The notes under the pieces: generated by a model
Told to the model about the DNA's origin: nothing
Databases searched by the model: none
Seen by the model: the letters and a program-made list of their open reading frames with translations, nothing else
Origin: Streptomyces sp. Ru62
Lineage (GTDB): Bacteria; Actinomycetota; Actinomycetes; Streptomycetales; Streptomycetaceae
Reading direction: 5' to 3'
DNA length: 64,000 nt
NCBI RefSeq assembly: GCF_002920615.1
Contig: NZ_PQSU01000006.1
Location: 222,649-286,648 of the forward strand
Program-made: the position numbers and the translations under genes
Shown: piece by piece, positions 8,485-16,617 of the stretch
Position numbering within the stretch: the stretch's first letter is position 1
Layout: the number at the start of each line of letters is the position of its first letter

Positions 8485-8910
8485 TCAACGCTCGGGCTCA
8501 GGCGTGACATCGCTGCCGTCGGGGACGGTCGGCGGGACCGGGGCGTCCCCCGGTCCGCGTGCGGCTGCCGCGAGGCTCTGACGCAGGTGTGTCAGACGGG
8601 CGATCTCCGCGTCCAGGACGGCCAGGCGACCGGCCACGACGTCGCTGAACTCGCCGGAGCCGCTGGTGCAGGATCTCGGCGGGTCCTGGACGAGGAGGTC
8701 GAGGTGATGGGCGCGGCGGCGGAGGTCGTCGAGGGTGAGGCCCAGGGCCAGCAGGTCGCGGATGACGCGGACGCGGGCCACTTCGGCGGGCCCGTACTCG
8801 CGTTGGCCGGACAGGGTGCGTGGCGGGGGCCGGAGGAGGCCGCGGGCCTCGTACAGGCGCAGAGCGCGTGGTGTGGTGCCGGCCGCCGCCGCTGCCTCGC
8901 CGATCCGCAT
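8485..8910 (-). CDS. MerR-family transcriptional regulator
   Basis: A 141-residue regulator. The N-terminal winged helix reads MRIGEAAAAAGTTPRALRLY, followed by EARGLLRPPPRTLSGQREYG, the MerR DNA-binding domain. A long dimerisation helix follows (VVAGRLAVLDAEIARLTHLR). The short C-terminus has no metal-binding cysteine set (only one cysteine is seen, in PPRSCTSG), so an organic ligand is more likely than a metal. It is 29 bases downstream of an MDR reductase gene and probably shares its transcript. A MerR-type dyad inside a 20-bp promoter spacer sits directly upstream of the reductase (9948-9979) and is its likely target. Confidence 0.85.
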   Translation of the reverse strand: MRIGEAAAAAGTTPRALRLYEARGLLRPPPRTLSGQREYGPAEVARVRVIRDLLALGLTLDDLRRRAHHLDLLVQDPPRSCTSGSGEFSDVVAGRLAVLDAEIARLTHLRQSLAAAARGPGDAPVPPTVPDGSDVTPEPER

Positions 8911-8939
8911 GCGCTCTCCCTGTCCTACGGCTCTACGTC

Positions 8940-9941
8940 CTACAGCTCCACGATGGTCGCCCCGAAGGAACGGCCTGCGATCAGTTCGGGCAACGCCTCC
9001 GGGGCGCGCCCGATTCCGTGGACCGTGGTGTACGGGAACCGGATGTCGCCCGCCCGCAGCCAGTCCCCGAAGCGGGCCTCCCACTCCTCCTCGACGTCCG
9101 GGTGGTCCACGCCGCTGTAGCCGGCGATCGTGATGCCCCTGGTCAGCAGCCGGTACGTGTCGAGCACAGCCGGCGCGCTCCCGCCCGCTCGGTCCGGGGA
9201 CAGCTGACCGTCCAGTGCGCCCACCAGGGCGAACCGGGCTCCGCGGTTGGCAGCGTGGACCGCGGCCGTCAGTTGTTCCCCGCCCACGGTGTCCAGGACG
9301 ACGTCGATGCCGTCCGGCACGGCCTCGGCGAGCTGCGAGGCGATCGGGGCCGCTCCGCGCAGAACTGTGGCGTCGTAGCCGAGTTCCCGCTCAAGACGCA
9401 GGGCCTTGTCCGGTGAGCCGGTGCTGCCGACCAACCGGGCGGCACCCAGCAGCCGGGCGATCTGGCCCGCCAGAGTGCCAACGGCGCCGGCGGCCCCGGT
9501 CACGAACACGGTGTCGCCCTCATGGACCTCGGCCAGCCGGGTCAACGCGCCGTACGCGGCGGAGCCCTGGGCGAGGTGGGCCACCGGGTCGGGCAGGATG
9601 CCCTCCAGCGGCCTGCACTCGGCGGCGACGGGCGTCGCGTACTCCCGCCAGCCCTGCAGGTGCAGCACCAACTGGCCCTTCTTCAGCGGACCGTCGACCA
9701 CCTCGCCGATCGCGGGGCCGAACAGGGTGTCGCCGGGGTGCAGCGGCGGCAGGGGGACATCGCGGGTCTCGCCTCCGATGAGGGTGCGCAATCCCGGGAA
9801 GACGAGGAAATGGGTGTTGCGGACGAGTACCTGGCCGACCTCGGGCCGCGGAACGGGGCCCCGCACCAGGGTGAAGTCCTCCGGAGCCGGCAGTCCGGAG
9901 GGGCGGCGGGCCAGACGTACAAGACGATGAGTCGCGTTCAT
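8940..9941 (-). CDS. Medium-chain reductase, zinc-independent, NAD(P)H-dependent
   Basis: A 333-residue protein of the MDR superfamily, closest in pattern to the prostaglandin/leukotriene B4 reductase and CurA type that reduce the double bond of enones. The nucleotide-binding loop is GDTVFVTGAAGAVGTLAGQI at about residues 144-163; the catalytic zinc ligands of alcohol dehydrogenases are absent. N-terminal HRLVRLARRPSGLPAPEDF is typical of the curcumin-reductase-like branch. It is first in an operon with the MerR gene. The predicted transcript begins at or next to the A of the ATG (see the promoter entry), so translation would be leaderless. A role in reducing reactive enones or quinones fits a MerR-controlled gene. 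Confidence 0.85.
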   Translation of the reverse strand: MNATHRLVRLARRPSGLPAPEDFTLVRGPVPRPEVGQVLVRNTHFLVFPGLRTLIGGETRDVPLPPLHPGDTLFGPAIGEVVDGPLKKGQLVLHLQGWREYATPVAAECRPLEGILPDPVAHLAQGSAAYGALTRLAEVHEGDTVFVTGAAGAVGTLAGQIARLLGAARLVGSTGSPDKALRLERELGYDATVLRGAAPIASQLAEAVPDGIDVVLDTVGGEQLTAAVHAANRGARFALVGALDGQLSPDRAGGSAPAVLDTYRLLTRGITIAGYSGVDHPDVEEEWEARFGDWLRAGDIRFPYTTVHGIGRAPEALPELIAGRSFGATIVEL

Positions 9942-9947
9942 GTCCGG

Positions 9948-9979
9948 ACGCTAAGCCTTGACCCGTGGGTCAGGGGCAA
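9948..9979 (-). promoter_or_regulatory. MerR-type promoter with operator in a 20-bp spacer
   Basis: On the minus strand TTGCCC (9979-9974) and TAGCGT (9953-9948) flank a 20-bp spacer. The spacer holds the dyad CTGACCC/GGGTCAAG (one mismatch in a nine-base arm). Overlong 19-20 bp spacers with a central dyad are characteristic of MerR-regulated promoters. The -10 element ends six bases before the ATG at 9941, which implies a leaderless transcript. The MerR gene is the next gene in the operon. Confidence 0.72.
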
Positions 9980-10075
9980 GACGGCGAGCGTGTGGTCGCG
10001 GGGGCACCGTGGCATCGTGCCGAGCGAGCCAGGGGGGCCGGCCGACGGAGGCCGGAGCAGGGATACCCTCGGACG

Positions 10076-11059
10076 ATGTCGAATCGGGCGGTGACAACGG
10101 GAGTAGGTCTCGCGCGGGTGCTGGCGCACTGCGGGGGCAGTCCATCAGCAGCCGTGCACTATCTGGCGGGTGCCATCGCCTCCGCACCGGAGGACCCCGA
10201 GCCCTATGCGGTCCTTGCCGAGTTGTGGAGGGACGAGCAGTCGGAGCTGGCCGAGGTGGTGCGGGGTGCCGACTCGTTGAGGACGGTCCTGGCGCAGTCG
10301 TACATCAGCTTCCTTCAGGACGACATGGACGGCGCGGCACTGGCGATCGGATCGGTCACGGGTGTGCGACCCGACATCGCCTGGAGCCGCGCACCGTGGT
10401 TCGGCGATGAACGATTTCTCGGTGGGGTGAGTGCCGACGCGCTGGCCGAGGCCGCCATGCGGACGATGGACCGTGGCCATGATCTGGACACCGAAAGCAT
10501 GCGGGAACGATTCCGGCCCTGGTTCGAGGCCATCGACGTGGTCTCCGCCCGCCAACCGTTGCCGGAGGCGCTGGCCAAGATGGCGATCCTGCTGCGGGCA
10601 TGCGGTCTCACCGACGCGTCGTTCGCCCTCTGCGACCAGGCGGACTCCGTTGAGCGGATCATGCTGACGGAAGTCGTGCGCGCGGGCACGTGGCGCAAGC
10701 TGGGTGATCTCCGGCAGACCGTGGCGGCGTTCGAGCGCGCTCTCGCCCTGGAACCGGCCAACTGGTCGCTCTACCTCGACCTGGCCGATGTGCGTGCTGA
10801 GCAGGGCGACTTCGCCTCCGCGGTCCGGCTGGTCGATCAGGGGCTGCGGTACGAGCCGGCGGAGCTCTCACTTCGCGCGGCCGGGGCCGCCTACCGTGCA
10901 CGACTCACCGGCTCGCGTGCCGATCTGAGCGAACTCATGGAACTGGCACCGAACCTGCCGAACGACTCGTACCGGGACCTGCTGATCGATCACGCGTGTG
11001 CCGGCCCCGCGCTGCCTGCCGAACTCGTGGCTGCGGCCCGGCGCGTGAAGAACAGCTGA
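10076..11059 (+). CDS. TPR-like repeat protein of unknown function
   Basis: A 327-residue soluble protein, rich in alanine and leucine, made of helical hairpins resembling tetratricopeptide repeats. Clear units are SPSAAVHYLAGAIASAPEDP, DLRQTVAAFERALALEPAN and DFASAVRLVDQGLRYEPAEL. Such proteins usually scaffold other proteins. ATG at 10076 lies six bases after TACCCT, which could be a -10 element giving a leaderless transcript; no ribosome site is visible. Neighbours give no clue. I do not recognise a more specific family. Confidence 0.75.
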   Translation: MSNRAVTTGVGLARVLAHCGGSPSAAVHYLAGAIASAPEDPEPYAVLAELWRDEQSELAEVVRGADSLRTVLAQSYISFLQDDMDGAALAIGSVTGVRPDIAWSRAPWFGDERFLGGVSADALAEAAMRTMDRGHDLDTESMRERFRPWFEAIDVVSARQPLPEALAKMAILLRACGLTDASFALCDQADSVERIMLTEVVRAGTWRKLGDLRQTVAAFERALALEPANWSLYLDLADVRAEQGDFASAVRLVDQGLRYEPAELSLRAAGAAYRARLTGSRADLSELMELAPNLPNDSYRDLLIDHACAGPALPAELVAAARRVKNS

Positions 11060-11062
11060 GGC

Positions 11063-11082
11063 GGACGCCGCCGTCCTTTGTT
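11063..11082 (+). terminator. Small hairpin with U-rich tail
   Basis: GGACG and CGTCC form a 5-bp stem with a four-base loop, followed by TTTGTT. It starts four bases after the stop codon of the TPR-like gene. Short for a terminator, but the U-rich tail is unusual in this GC-rich sequence. Confidence 0.4.
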
Positions 11083-11184
11083 CGCCACCCGATCCGGTCA
11101 CAGAGTCATCACCGATTGCACACATTGCTTACCTTCCGTTTACGCTCCTCCCTGCACCACACGCACCACCCAGGGAGGGGCCCC

Positions 11185-11880
11185 GTGGCCAACTGGAAGC
11201 TCATCGGCGGCATCGCAGGCAGTGTCATCGTCATCGGCGCTGTCGGCAACGCCGTCAACGGCGACAACGGCGACAAGGACAACGCCTCCGCCACACCGGC
11301 CCCGTCGAGCGTCGCCTCCAGCGCCGCCGCCACGCCGACACCCGCCGACGCCGACGCGGACGCCGACAGCAAGGCCGGCGCGGTGTCACAGGAGGACGAG
11401 AAGAAGGCAGTGCCCGATTTCGTCGGCATGGGCCTCCAGTCCGCCCAGGACCACGCCCAGGAGACCGGCTTCTACAGGCTCACCTCGCACGACTCCTCCG
11501 GCCGCGCCCGTATGCAGATCCTCGACCGCGACTGGAAGGTCTGCTCCCAGAACATCAGGGCCGGGACGACGACGGCCACCACCACGAAGCTCGACTTCGG
11601 CGCGGTCAAGCTGTCCGAGACGTGCCCGGCCGAGGACCAGGACGAGCCGTCGGCCGCCGGCGGGACGATGCCGGACTTCCACGGCAAGAGCGTGAAGGCC
11701 GCTCGCCAGGCGCTGGACAGCGGCACGTCCCTCACCGTCAACGACGTCAGCGGCGAGGACCGGTTCGTGCTGTTGGAGTCGAACTGGCAGGTGTGCGGCC
11801 AGAAGCCGGCCGCGGGCGCGAAGCTGAACGGGCAGCCGGTCACGCTGAACGCGGTGAAGTACGGGGAGAACTGCCCGTAG
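11185..11880 (+). CDS. Exported or membrane-anchored protein with two PASTA-like domains
   Basis: A 231-residue protein. The N-terminus (NWKLIGGIAGSVIVIGAVGN) is one hydrophobic segment, either an uncleaved anchor or a signal peptide, followed by a linker rich in Ala, Asp, Ser and Thr. Two repeats of about 65 residues follow: VPDFVGMGLQSAQDHAQETG and MPDFHGKSVKAARQALDSGT, each with a WxVCxQ motif (DRDWKVCSQN, ESNWQVCGQK) and a closing cysteine. This is the PASTA fold pattern seen in many actinomycete surface proteins; it probably binds peptidoglycan fragments or other extracellular ligands. GTG at 11185 follows GGGAGGGG. The conserved cysteines could form disulfides outside the cell. Confidence 0.78.
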   Translation: MANWKLIGGIAGSVIVIGAVGNAVNGDNGDKDNASATPAPSSVASSAAATPTPADADADADSKAGAVSQEDEKKAVPDFVGMGLQSAQDHAQETGFYRLTSHDSSGRARMQILDRDWKVCSQNIRAGTTTATTTKLDFGAVKLSETCPAEDQDEPSAAGGTMPDFHGKSVKAARQALDSGTSLTVNDVSGEDRFVLLESNWQVCGQKPAAGAKLNGQPVTLNAVKYGENCP

Positions 11881-12332
11881 ACACAGGTGAGGCCCGGCGC
11901 GCCACTCCCCCGGGCCTCCACCACCCGCCACCCGCGCCGACCGCGCTGAGAGAGGCCGACGATTCACGCCAAGGACAGCCGGGCGTCGGTCAGTGGCCGG
12001 GCCAGATCCCCGGACGATGCCACGATCAGTCTTCACTGTCAGCGGTGGGCGGCGCGGTTCATCTCGACGACGTCCTCCGGCGCGGGGTCGGCCGGGAGGG
12101 CGGCGAACCGTTCCGGCATGCTGTCGCGACCACCACACCACCGCATCACCCCGCCACCGCTCCCCCTGCACCTCGGCACCTCGGCGACCGGCCGCACGGG
12201 CAGCCGAGGTCCGCCCGTGCGACGTGCGTCGTCCCGTGCGGCGGAGGGTTCGGTGCGTGCCGAACCGTCCGGCCCGTAACGTGCGGAGTCCTGTGCGGGA
12301 GACGCCCGCGATGATGACGCCGGAGGCCACTC
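11881..12332. other. Intergenic region, nothing recognised
   Basis: About 450 bases between the PASTA-like gene and the DUF6058 gene. Several open frames cross it but none has a ribosome site, family motif or convincing length. The last 100 bases before 12333 should hold the promoter of the downstream gene, though no clear -35/-10 pair stands out. Confidence 0.45.
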
Positions 12333-12932
12333 GTGCCGGAGACAGACCTGAAGCAACAGCTCGTGGAGCGGTTCCAGGAGGTCAACGGCGACCATCCGAT
12401 GACCGATGCGGACGACGTGTACGTCAGCACGCAGTTCGTGGTCCTGGAGGAACTGTGCGCGGTGCTGGGCCGCGAAGCCGACGAGGTCCGTCGGCTGATG
12501 CTGGGGCGGTGCCTGCCGCTTCCGGGGTATCTGCGTTCCGACGGTGCCGAGATGGTGCCGGCCGACCTGTTCGCTCTCGCCGACGAGGCCGGCGGCGTGG
12601 ACCTGCTCGAAGCGTGGTTCACCGCCCACTGGGCCGACCCGGCCACCGGCAAGGCGGAGTGGGACGCGTATCTCAGCGGGCAGTATGTGTGTCTGCACTC
12701 GGTGACCCCGGCCACCATTCAGCGCAAGGATCACCTGACGGCCGCGATCGGTGCCGCGGCGGACGAGCTGGACGCCGGTTCGGCGCGGTGCTCCGAGCGG
12801 CTGCACGCTCTGGTCGACGAACTCGATGTCCTGGAACCGGCCTTCACGGATTATGACCGTCTCCGGTTCGGCGGACCCACGTCCCGGGACACCTGCATCG
12901 ACGCCATGCGCGCCCGCTTCCCGCGCACGTGA
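12333..12932 (+). CDS. DUF6058 family protein
   Basis: A 199-residue soluble protein beginning at GTG 12333. The blocks FVVLEELCAVLGREADEVRR, LPLPGYLRSDGAEMVPADLF, WDAYLSGQYVCLHSVTPATI and DYDRLRFGGPTSRDTCIDAM match the layout of DUF6058, a family named as natural-product-biosynthesis-associated from its presence in some gene clusters. No catalytic motif is known. Conserved aromatic and cysteine positions (YVCLHSV) suggest a folded core. The neighbour is a convergent ScbR-like regulator 79 bases away. The family call is from memory of the family pattern; the function is unknown. Confidence 0.72.
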   Translation: MPETDLKQQLVERFQEVNGDHPMTDADDVYVSTQFVVLEELCAVLGREADEVRRLMLGRCLPLPGYLRSDGAEMVPADLFALADEAGGVDLLEAWFTAHWADPATGKAEWDAYLSGQYVCLHSVTPATIQRKDHLTAAIGAAADELDAGSARCSERLHALVDELDVLEPAFTDYDRLRFGGPTSRDTCIDAMRARFPRT

Positions 12933-13011
12933 GTGGACGTTTTCGCCTCGTCCCGGCCGTGTCCGGCGCGTTCGGCCGCGTCGTGCAGGGTCCGGCGCCG
13001 GCCAGCCGTCG

Positions 13012-13626
13012 TCAGCGGCCTGTCGGCAGGTCCTCCTCGCGCGCCGGGTGCGGGCGGAGGGAGGGAAGGGTCAGCTGCCACCAGTCGGTCAGGCGGTCGG
13101 TGACGACGGCCGTGCCTTCGAGCGCCTCGGTGAGGGCGCAGAGGCCGAAGAACGCGCGCACCAGGGTACGGGCCGTGCGGGCGGGGCGGATGTGCGCGTA
13201 CAGGTGGCCGGCGAGCCGGGCCTGCGCGAGCAGTCGCGTGGCGGCGGCGGTCCACAGGGCGAAGGGGTCGGGAAGGGGGGCGTTGATGGTGGCGCGCTCG
13301 GCCCACAGGCGGGCGCCGGCACGCGTCACCGGGTCCTCGGCGAGGGCATGGGCGATGTCGTAGCTGAGGGCGACGAGCCGCTCGACCGGGGGGACCGCCT
13401 CGTCCGCGTAGCGTGCGGCGAGTTGTGACCACGTGGCGAACCGGTCCTGGACGACGGCGACGGCGATGCCCTCCTTGCCGGCGTAGTGGAAATAGACGGC
13501 GCCGCTGGTGCGGCCCGACCGGGCGCTCATGTCGTTGACGCTGGTGGCCGCGTACCCCTGTTCGGCGAAGAGCTGGGCAGCCGCTTCCAGCAGTGATCTA
13601 CGGGTTGCCTTCGCCCGTTCCTGCAA
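13012..13626 (-). CDS. TetR-family regulator, ScbR/ArpA-like (gamma-butyrolactone receptor type)
   Basis: A 204-residue TetR protein. The N-terminus RAKATRRSLLEAAAQLFAEQ with helix-turn-helix SVNDMSARSGRTSGAVYFHY matches the ScbR/ArpA family, whose true members bind gamma-butyrolactone autoregulators and repress antibiotic regulators; pseudo-receptors of the same family bind other ligands. The ligand domain keeps a tryptophan in DRLTDWWQLTLPSL, near the place where receptors have a ligand-contact tryptophan, but I cannot align it exactly. No afsA-type synthase is in the window, so it may be a pseudo-receptor. It is divergent from a HAD phosphatase gene across 400 bases. Confidence 0.78.
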   Translation of the reverse strand: MQERAKATRRSLLEAAAQLFAEQGYAATSVNDMSARSGRTSGAVYFHYAGKEGIAVAVVQDRFATWSQLAARYADEAVPPVERLVALSYDIAHALAEDPVTRAGARLWAERATINAPLPDPFALWTAAATRLLAQARLAGHLYAHIRPARTARTLVRAFFGLCALTEALEGTAVVTDRLTDWWQLTLPSLRPHPAREEDLPTGR

Positions 13627-14026
13627 CGTCCCGTCCGCCCTCGCTCGGTTCTTCCACCGGCCACGAATTCAGTGCGCCAGCGTACGCCTGGCGCAGAATA
13701 GGTCACACTCGCGCGGCAATTACGCATTTCTTTCGAAAGGGAACGCGGCCGGGTGGTGAGGGGCGCGGGTTCGTGCCGGGTGCGGCACGACCGTGCGCGT
13801 GTGCCAACTGGGGTGTCGTGACAGTCGTGTTGACGATGCCGATAGCGAACCTGCCGCCGTCGCCGCCACACGGCCATACGCCCGGATCCCGGTCCCGTCG
13901 AGTCACTGAATAGAGTTATTGCCCGATTTGCCGTGACGGAAATAACGTAGCCGCCACTATCTTTCCGTTTCCTGTGAATGGTCGGAAATGTCGTACGCCA
14001 TGCGTGCGGACACCTAGGAGGCCCTC
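13627..14026. promoter_or_regulatory. Divergent intergenic region with short palindromes
   Basis: This 400-base region separates the ScbR-like gene from the HAD gene and is clearly richer in A/T than its surroundings, especially at 13900-14000. It contains the 10-bp palindrome CTTTCGAAAG (13730-13739) and a segment CGGTTCTT near 13646 that recalls half of an autoregulatory element. GTTATT and AATAAC form arms around 13914-13948. Promoters for both flanking genes must lie here, but I cannot place them with certainty. Confidence 0.45.
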
Positions 14027-14746
14027 GTGAGCGCCACGGTCAACGCTCTTCTCGACTGGTCGCCCGAAGCCGTCGTCTTCGACTGTGACGGCACCCTGAT
14101 GGACAGCGAACGTCACTGGCGGGAAGCCCGCAACCGGGCCTTCCGGGAGTACGGGCTCCAGCCGCCGCCGGGGTTCGCGGAGCAGGCCACGGGCCTGCAC
14201 TACGAGGACTGCGGCCGACTGATGGCGCGGTCGGCGCACAAGCCGGAACTGGCGGAAGCGCTGGCGGCCGCGCTTCTCGACCACTTCCTGGAGCTCGTCA
14301 CCGACGACCCGGTGACGATGCCGGGCGCGGCCCGGCTCGTCCGGCTGCTCTCCGCCCGGCTGCCGCTGGCGGTGGCCAGCAACTGCCCGAGAGTGGTGGT
14401 GGAGGGCAGCCTGGAACGGGCCGGGCTGCGCTCGCACTTCCAGCACATCGTCGCCCCCGACACCGGGGACCGCCTGCGTCCCAAGCCGCACCCGGACCTC
14501 TACGCCATGGCGGCCCGCCTCTGCGGTGTCCGCCCGCACCGGGCGCTGGCCATCGAGGACTCCCTGACCGGTGTGGAAGCGGCCCACCGCGCCGGACTGC
14601 GGGTCCTGGGCGTCGGCCCCCGGCCGCCGGGCGACGGCGCCACCCGGGCCGACCTGTGGTTACCGGCGCTCGACGCCCCTGAACTGCTGGCCTGGGCCCA
14701 CTCCTCGGACACTCCCGGTCCGGCGCCGGAACCCTGGGGTCCATGA
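14027..14746 (+). CDS. HAD-superfamily hydrolase, beta-phosphoglucomutase/phosphatase-like
   Basis: A 239-residue protein with all HAD motifs: VVFDCDGTLMDSE (nucleophile Asp19, acid/base Asp21), a mid-domain Ser in VASNCPRVVV, Lys in LRPKPHPDLY and the acidic pair AIEDSLTGVEAA. The helical cap between motif I and II (about residues 30-95) places it in subfamily I with beta-phosphoglucomutase and small sugar or phosphoglycolate phosphatases. GTG at 14027 follows TAGGAGG. It sits beside a ScbR-like regulator; HAD phosphatases are sometimes near butyrolactone genes, but without an afsA-type synthase this link is only suggestive. A nonribosomal peptide synthetase remnant follows at once. Confidence 0.82.
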   Translation: MSATVNALLDWSPEAVVFDCDGTLMDSERHWREARNRAFREYGLQPPPGFAEQATGLHYEDCGRLMARSAHKPELAEALAAALLDHFLELVTDDPVTMPGAARLVRLLSARLPLAVASNCPRVVVEGSLERAGLRSHFQHIVAPDTGDRLRPKPHPDLYAMAARLCGVRPHRALAIEDSLTGVEAAHRAGLRVLGVGPRPPGDGATRADLWLPALDAPELLAWAHSSDTPGPAPEPWGP

Positions 14747-14789
14747 CCCTTGCCGTGGGGCGAGCCGATCGTGACGCGGCCACCGCGCG

Positions 14790-15230
14790 GATCGACGGTA
14801 CGTGGTGCCCACCGAGGACGCCGCCACCTCCGCGATCCAGGCGCGTGCCGCCGGCGTACTCCCCGTGGTGCCGGCGACGGTGACGGCGCTGCCCGCGCTG
14901 CCCGCGCTGCCGCTGACCGCCGACGGCAAGCTGGACCCGTCCCGTCTGCCGGAGCCCGTCCTGACGCGGGCCACCCGGCCGGGCGCTCCGCCTCCGGCGG
15001 ACGAGGGCCTCGCCGCCCGGCTGAGCGCGGTGTGGAGCAAGGTGCTGGGCGTGCCCGTCGGCCCCGACGACGACTTCTTCGAACTCGGCGGCGACTCGCT
15101 CTTCGCCATCCGCATCGGTACGGCGATGCGCGCCGAGGGGCTGCCCGCCGTACGGCTGCGGGGTCTGTACCGCCGGCCGACCGTCCGGGCCCTGCTGACG
15201 GCCCTGACCGCCGAGGAGGGTTCCGGCTGA
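14790..15230 (+). pseudogene. NRPS remnant: adenylation-domain tail plus peptidyl carrier domain
   Basis: Reading from the in-frame YVVPTEDAATSA, this is the C-terminal subdomain of an adenylation domain (VVPATVTALPALPALPLTAD, with the A10 lysine in ADGKLDPSRLPEP) joined to a full carrier domain (LSAVWSKVLGVPVGPDDDFF, ELGGDSLFAIRIGTAMRAEG, with the phosphopantetheine serine in GGDSL). The large N-terminal part of the adenylation domain is absent and the segment before A10 is shortened. A GTG at 14802 could express about 142 residues, so a stand-alone carrier protein cannot be excluded. No other NRPS gene is in the window. I read it as the surviving end of a deleted synthetase. Confidence 0.75.
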
Positions 15231-15336
15231 TCCGGACACGCCGTGTCCCGGTATTCGCAGCGGGACACACCGGCCGGACCGGCCGGAGGCGGACCGCGCG
15301 TGCGACCGGTGCCCGGCGGAATGTCAGGATAGGGGC

Positions 15337-15837
15337 ATGACGACCAAGGTCTACTTCGATATCACCATCAACGACGAGCCCGCCGGGCGGATCGTCTTCA
15401 ACCTGTTCGACGACGTGGTTCCCAAGACGGCGGAGAACTTCCGCGCCCTGGCGACCGGCGAGAAGGGCTTCGGTTACGCGGGCTCCTCCTTCCACCGGGT
15501 CATCCCCAACTTCATGCTCCAGGGCGGTGACTTCACCCGGGGCGACGGCACCGGCGGCAAGAGCATCTACGGCGAGAAGTTCGCCGACGAGAACTTCACC
15601 CTCAAGCACGACCGGCCGGGCCTGCTGTCCATGGCCAACGCCGGCCGGAACACCAACGGGTCGCAGTTCTTCATCACGACCGTCGTGACCGACTGGCTCG
15701 ACGGCAAGCACGTGGTGTTCGGCGAGGTCGCCGACACCGAGAGCATGGAACTCGTCAAGAGGATCGAGGCGCTCGGCTCCTCCCCCAGCGGCCGTACCTC
15801 CGCGAAGATCACCATCGCCGAGTCCGGCCAGCTCTGA
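15337..15837 (+). CDS. Peptidyl-prolyl cis-trans isomerase, cyclophilin type
   Basis: A 166-residue cytoplasmic cyclophilin without signal peptide, the usual size of single-domain members. The active-site block [20 protein letters not shown] holds the catalytic arginine and the Phe, Met and Gln contacts; [20 protein letters not shown] and [16 protein letters not shown] complete the pocket, including the Trp linked to cyclosporin binding. The enzyme speeds proline isomerisation during protein folding. ATG at 15337 is preceded by a short AGGAT/GGGG stretch. It stands alone; the gene before it is the NRPS remnant. Confidence 0.95.
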   Translation: MTTKVYFDITINDEPAGRIVFNLFDDVVPKTAENFRALATGEKGFGYAGSSFHRVIPNFMLQGGDFTRGDGTGGKSIYGEKFADENFTLKHDRPGLLSMANAGRNTNGSQFFITTVVTDWLDGKHVVFGEVADTESMELVKRIEALGSSPSGRTSAKITIAESGQL

Positions 15838-15911
15838 CCCTTCGCCGCCGGGGCTGCCGGGGGCCGCTCCCGCGGCACGTCCTCGGCCGCCCCGGCGGGC
15901 CGATGGTGTCC

Positions 15912-16040
15912 TCACGGGGACCCGCACAGCCGCCGGGCGTCGAGGAGCACGGCGTGGACGTTGCGCTGAGCCACCGCGTCACCGGTGCGGAACAGCCGGC
16001 AGGTCCCGTCCTCATGGGTCACCCGGTGCTCGGCCGGCCG
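15912..16040 (-). pseudogene. C-terminal fragment of an unidentified protein
   Basis: The minus-strand frame ending at 15912 reads AEHRVTHEDGTCRLFRTGD then AVAQRNVHAVLLDARRLCG, with G or C at nearly every third base, which looks like true coding sequence. Upstream of about 16040 the same frame dissolves into low-complexity translation and runs into the GNAT gene in another frame. I cannot name the family. It is probably the 3' end of a lost gene. Confidence 0.35.
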
Positions 16041-16080
16041 TCGGCGTGTCCCCGCTGCGCTCGACGGGCGCCGAGCCCCG

Positions 16081-16617
16081 TCAGCACGACCCACGGGACA
16101 CGTGGCTGAGGCTCCGCTGCCATCGGATCTCGCCGTCGTGCCGTTCGTCGGTGGGGCCGAGTCCGGCGGCAGCGGCGACGGCGGCGGAGGCCCGGTGTTC
16201 GGGGTGGATGTGGGCAATTACGGTGTGCACCGGCTGCGAGCGGAGCCAGTCCACGAGTTCCCGGGCCGCCTCGGTGGCGATGCCCCGCCCCTGCCACGGC
16301 GTCCCCACCACCCAGGCGATCTCGGCGACGGTGCCCCGACCGGAAGGGCCGACCGTCGCCTGGACGGTGCCCGTCAGGCAGGATTCCGCACGGAGCCGGA
16401 TCACCCAGTTCAGCCAGGACACGCTGGGGTCGGGAGAGCCCGCGGTCATCCGCTGGTAGCGCGAGCGCAGGGCTTCCGGCGTGTCCGGAGTGCCGCCGAT
16501 GAAGGTGTGCAGGGCCGGGTCGGACAGCACCGCGGCCATCTCCTCGGCGTGCTCGACGTGCAGCGGGAGCAGGTCCAGCCGTCCGGTGCTGAGGGCCTGG
16601 GCCGCGAGAGTGCTCAT
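16081..16617 (-). CDS. GNAT-family N-acetyltransferase, RimJ/RimL-like
   Basis: A 178-residue acetyltransferase. It starts with LSTGRLDLLPLHVEHAEEMA, typical of the RimJ/RimL group, and has the acetyl-CoA-binding motif GTPWQGRGIATEAARELVDW at about residues 107-126. SYLNWVIRLR-like SWLNWVIRLRAESCLTG precedes it as beta strand 4. RimJ-type enzymes acetylate protein N-termini or small amines; the substrate here is unknown. The ATG at 16617 is chosen because the upstream open frame of 106 codons is low complexity. The gene is transcribed towards the fragment at 15912. Confidence 0.82.
   Translation of the reverse strand: MSTLAAQALSTGRLDLLPLHVEHAEEMAAVLSDPALHTFIGGTPDTPEALRSRYQRMTAGSPDPSVSWLNWVIRLRAESCLTGTVQATVGPSGRGTVAEIAWVVGTPWQGRGIATEAARELVDWLRSQPVHTVIAHIHPEHRASAAVAAAAGLGPTDERHDGEIRWQRSLSHVSRGSC

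Noticed and set aside
13640..13660. Autoregulatory element for the ScbR-like protein (CGGTTCTT).
   Set aside because: Only a half-site is visible and symmetry is lacking; kept as a remark in the intergenic entry.
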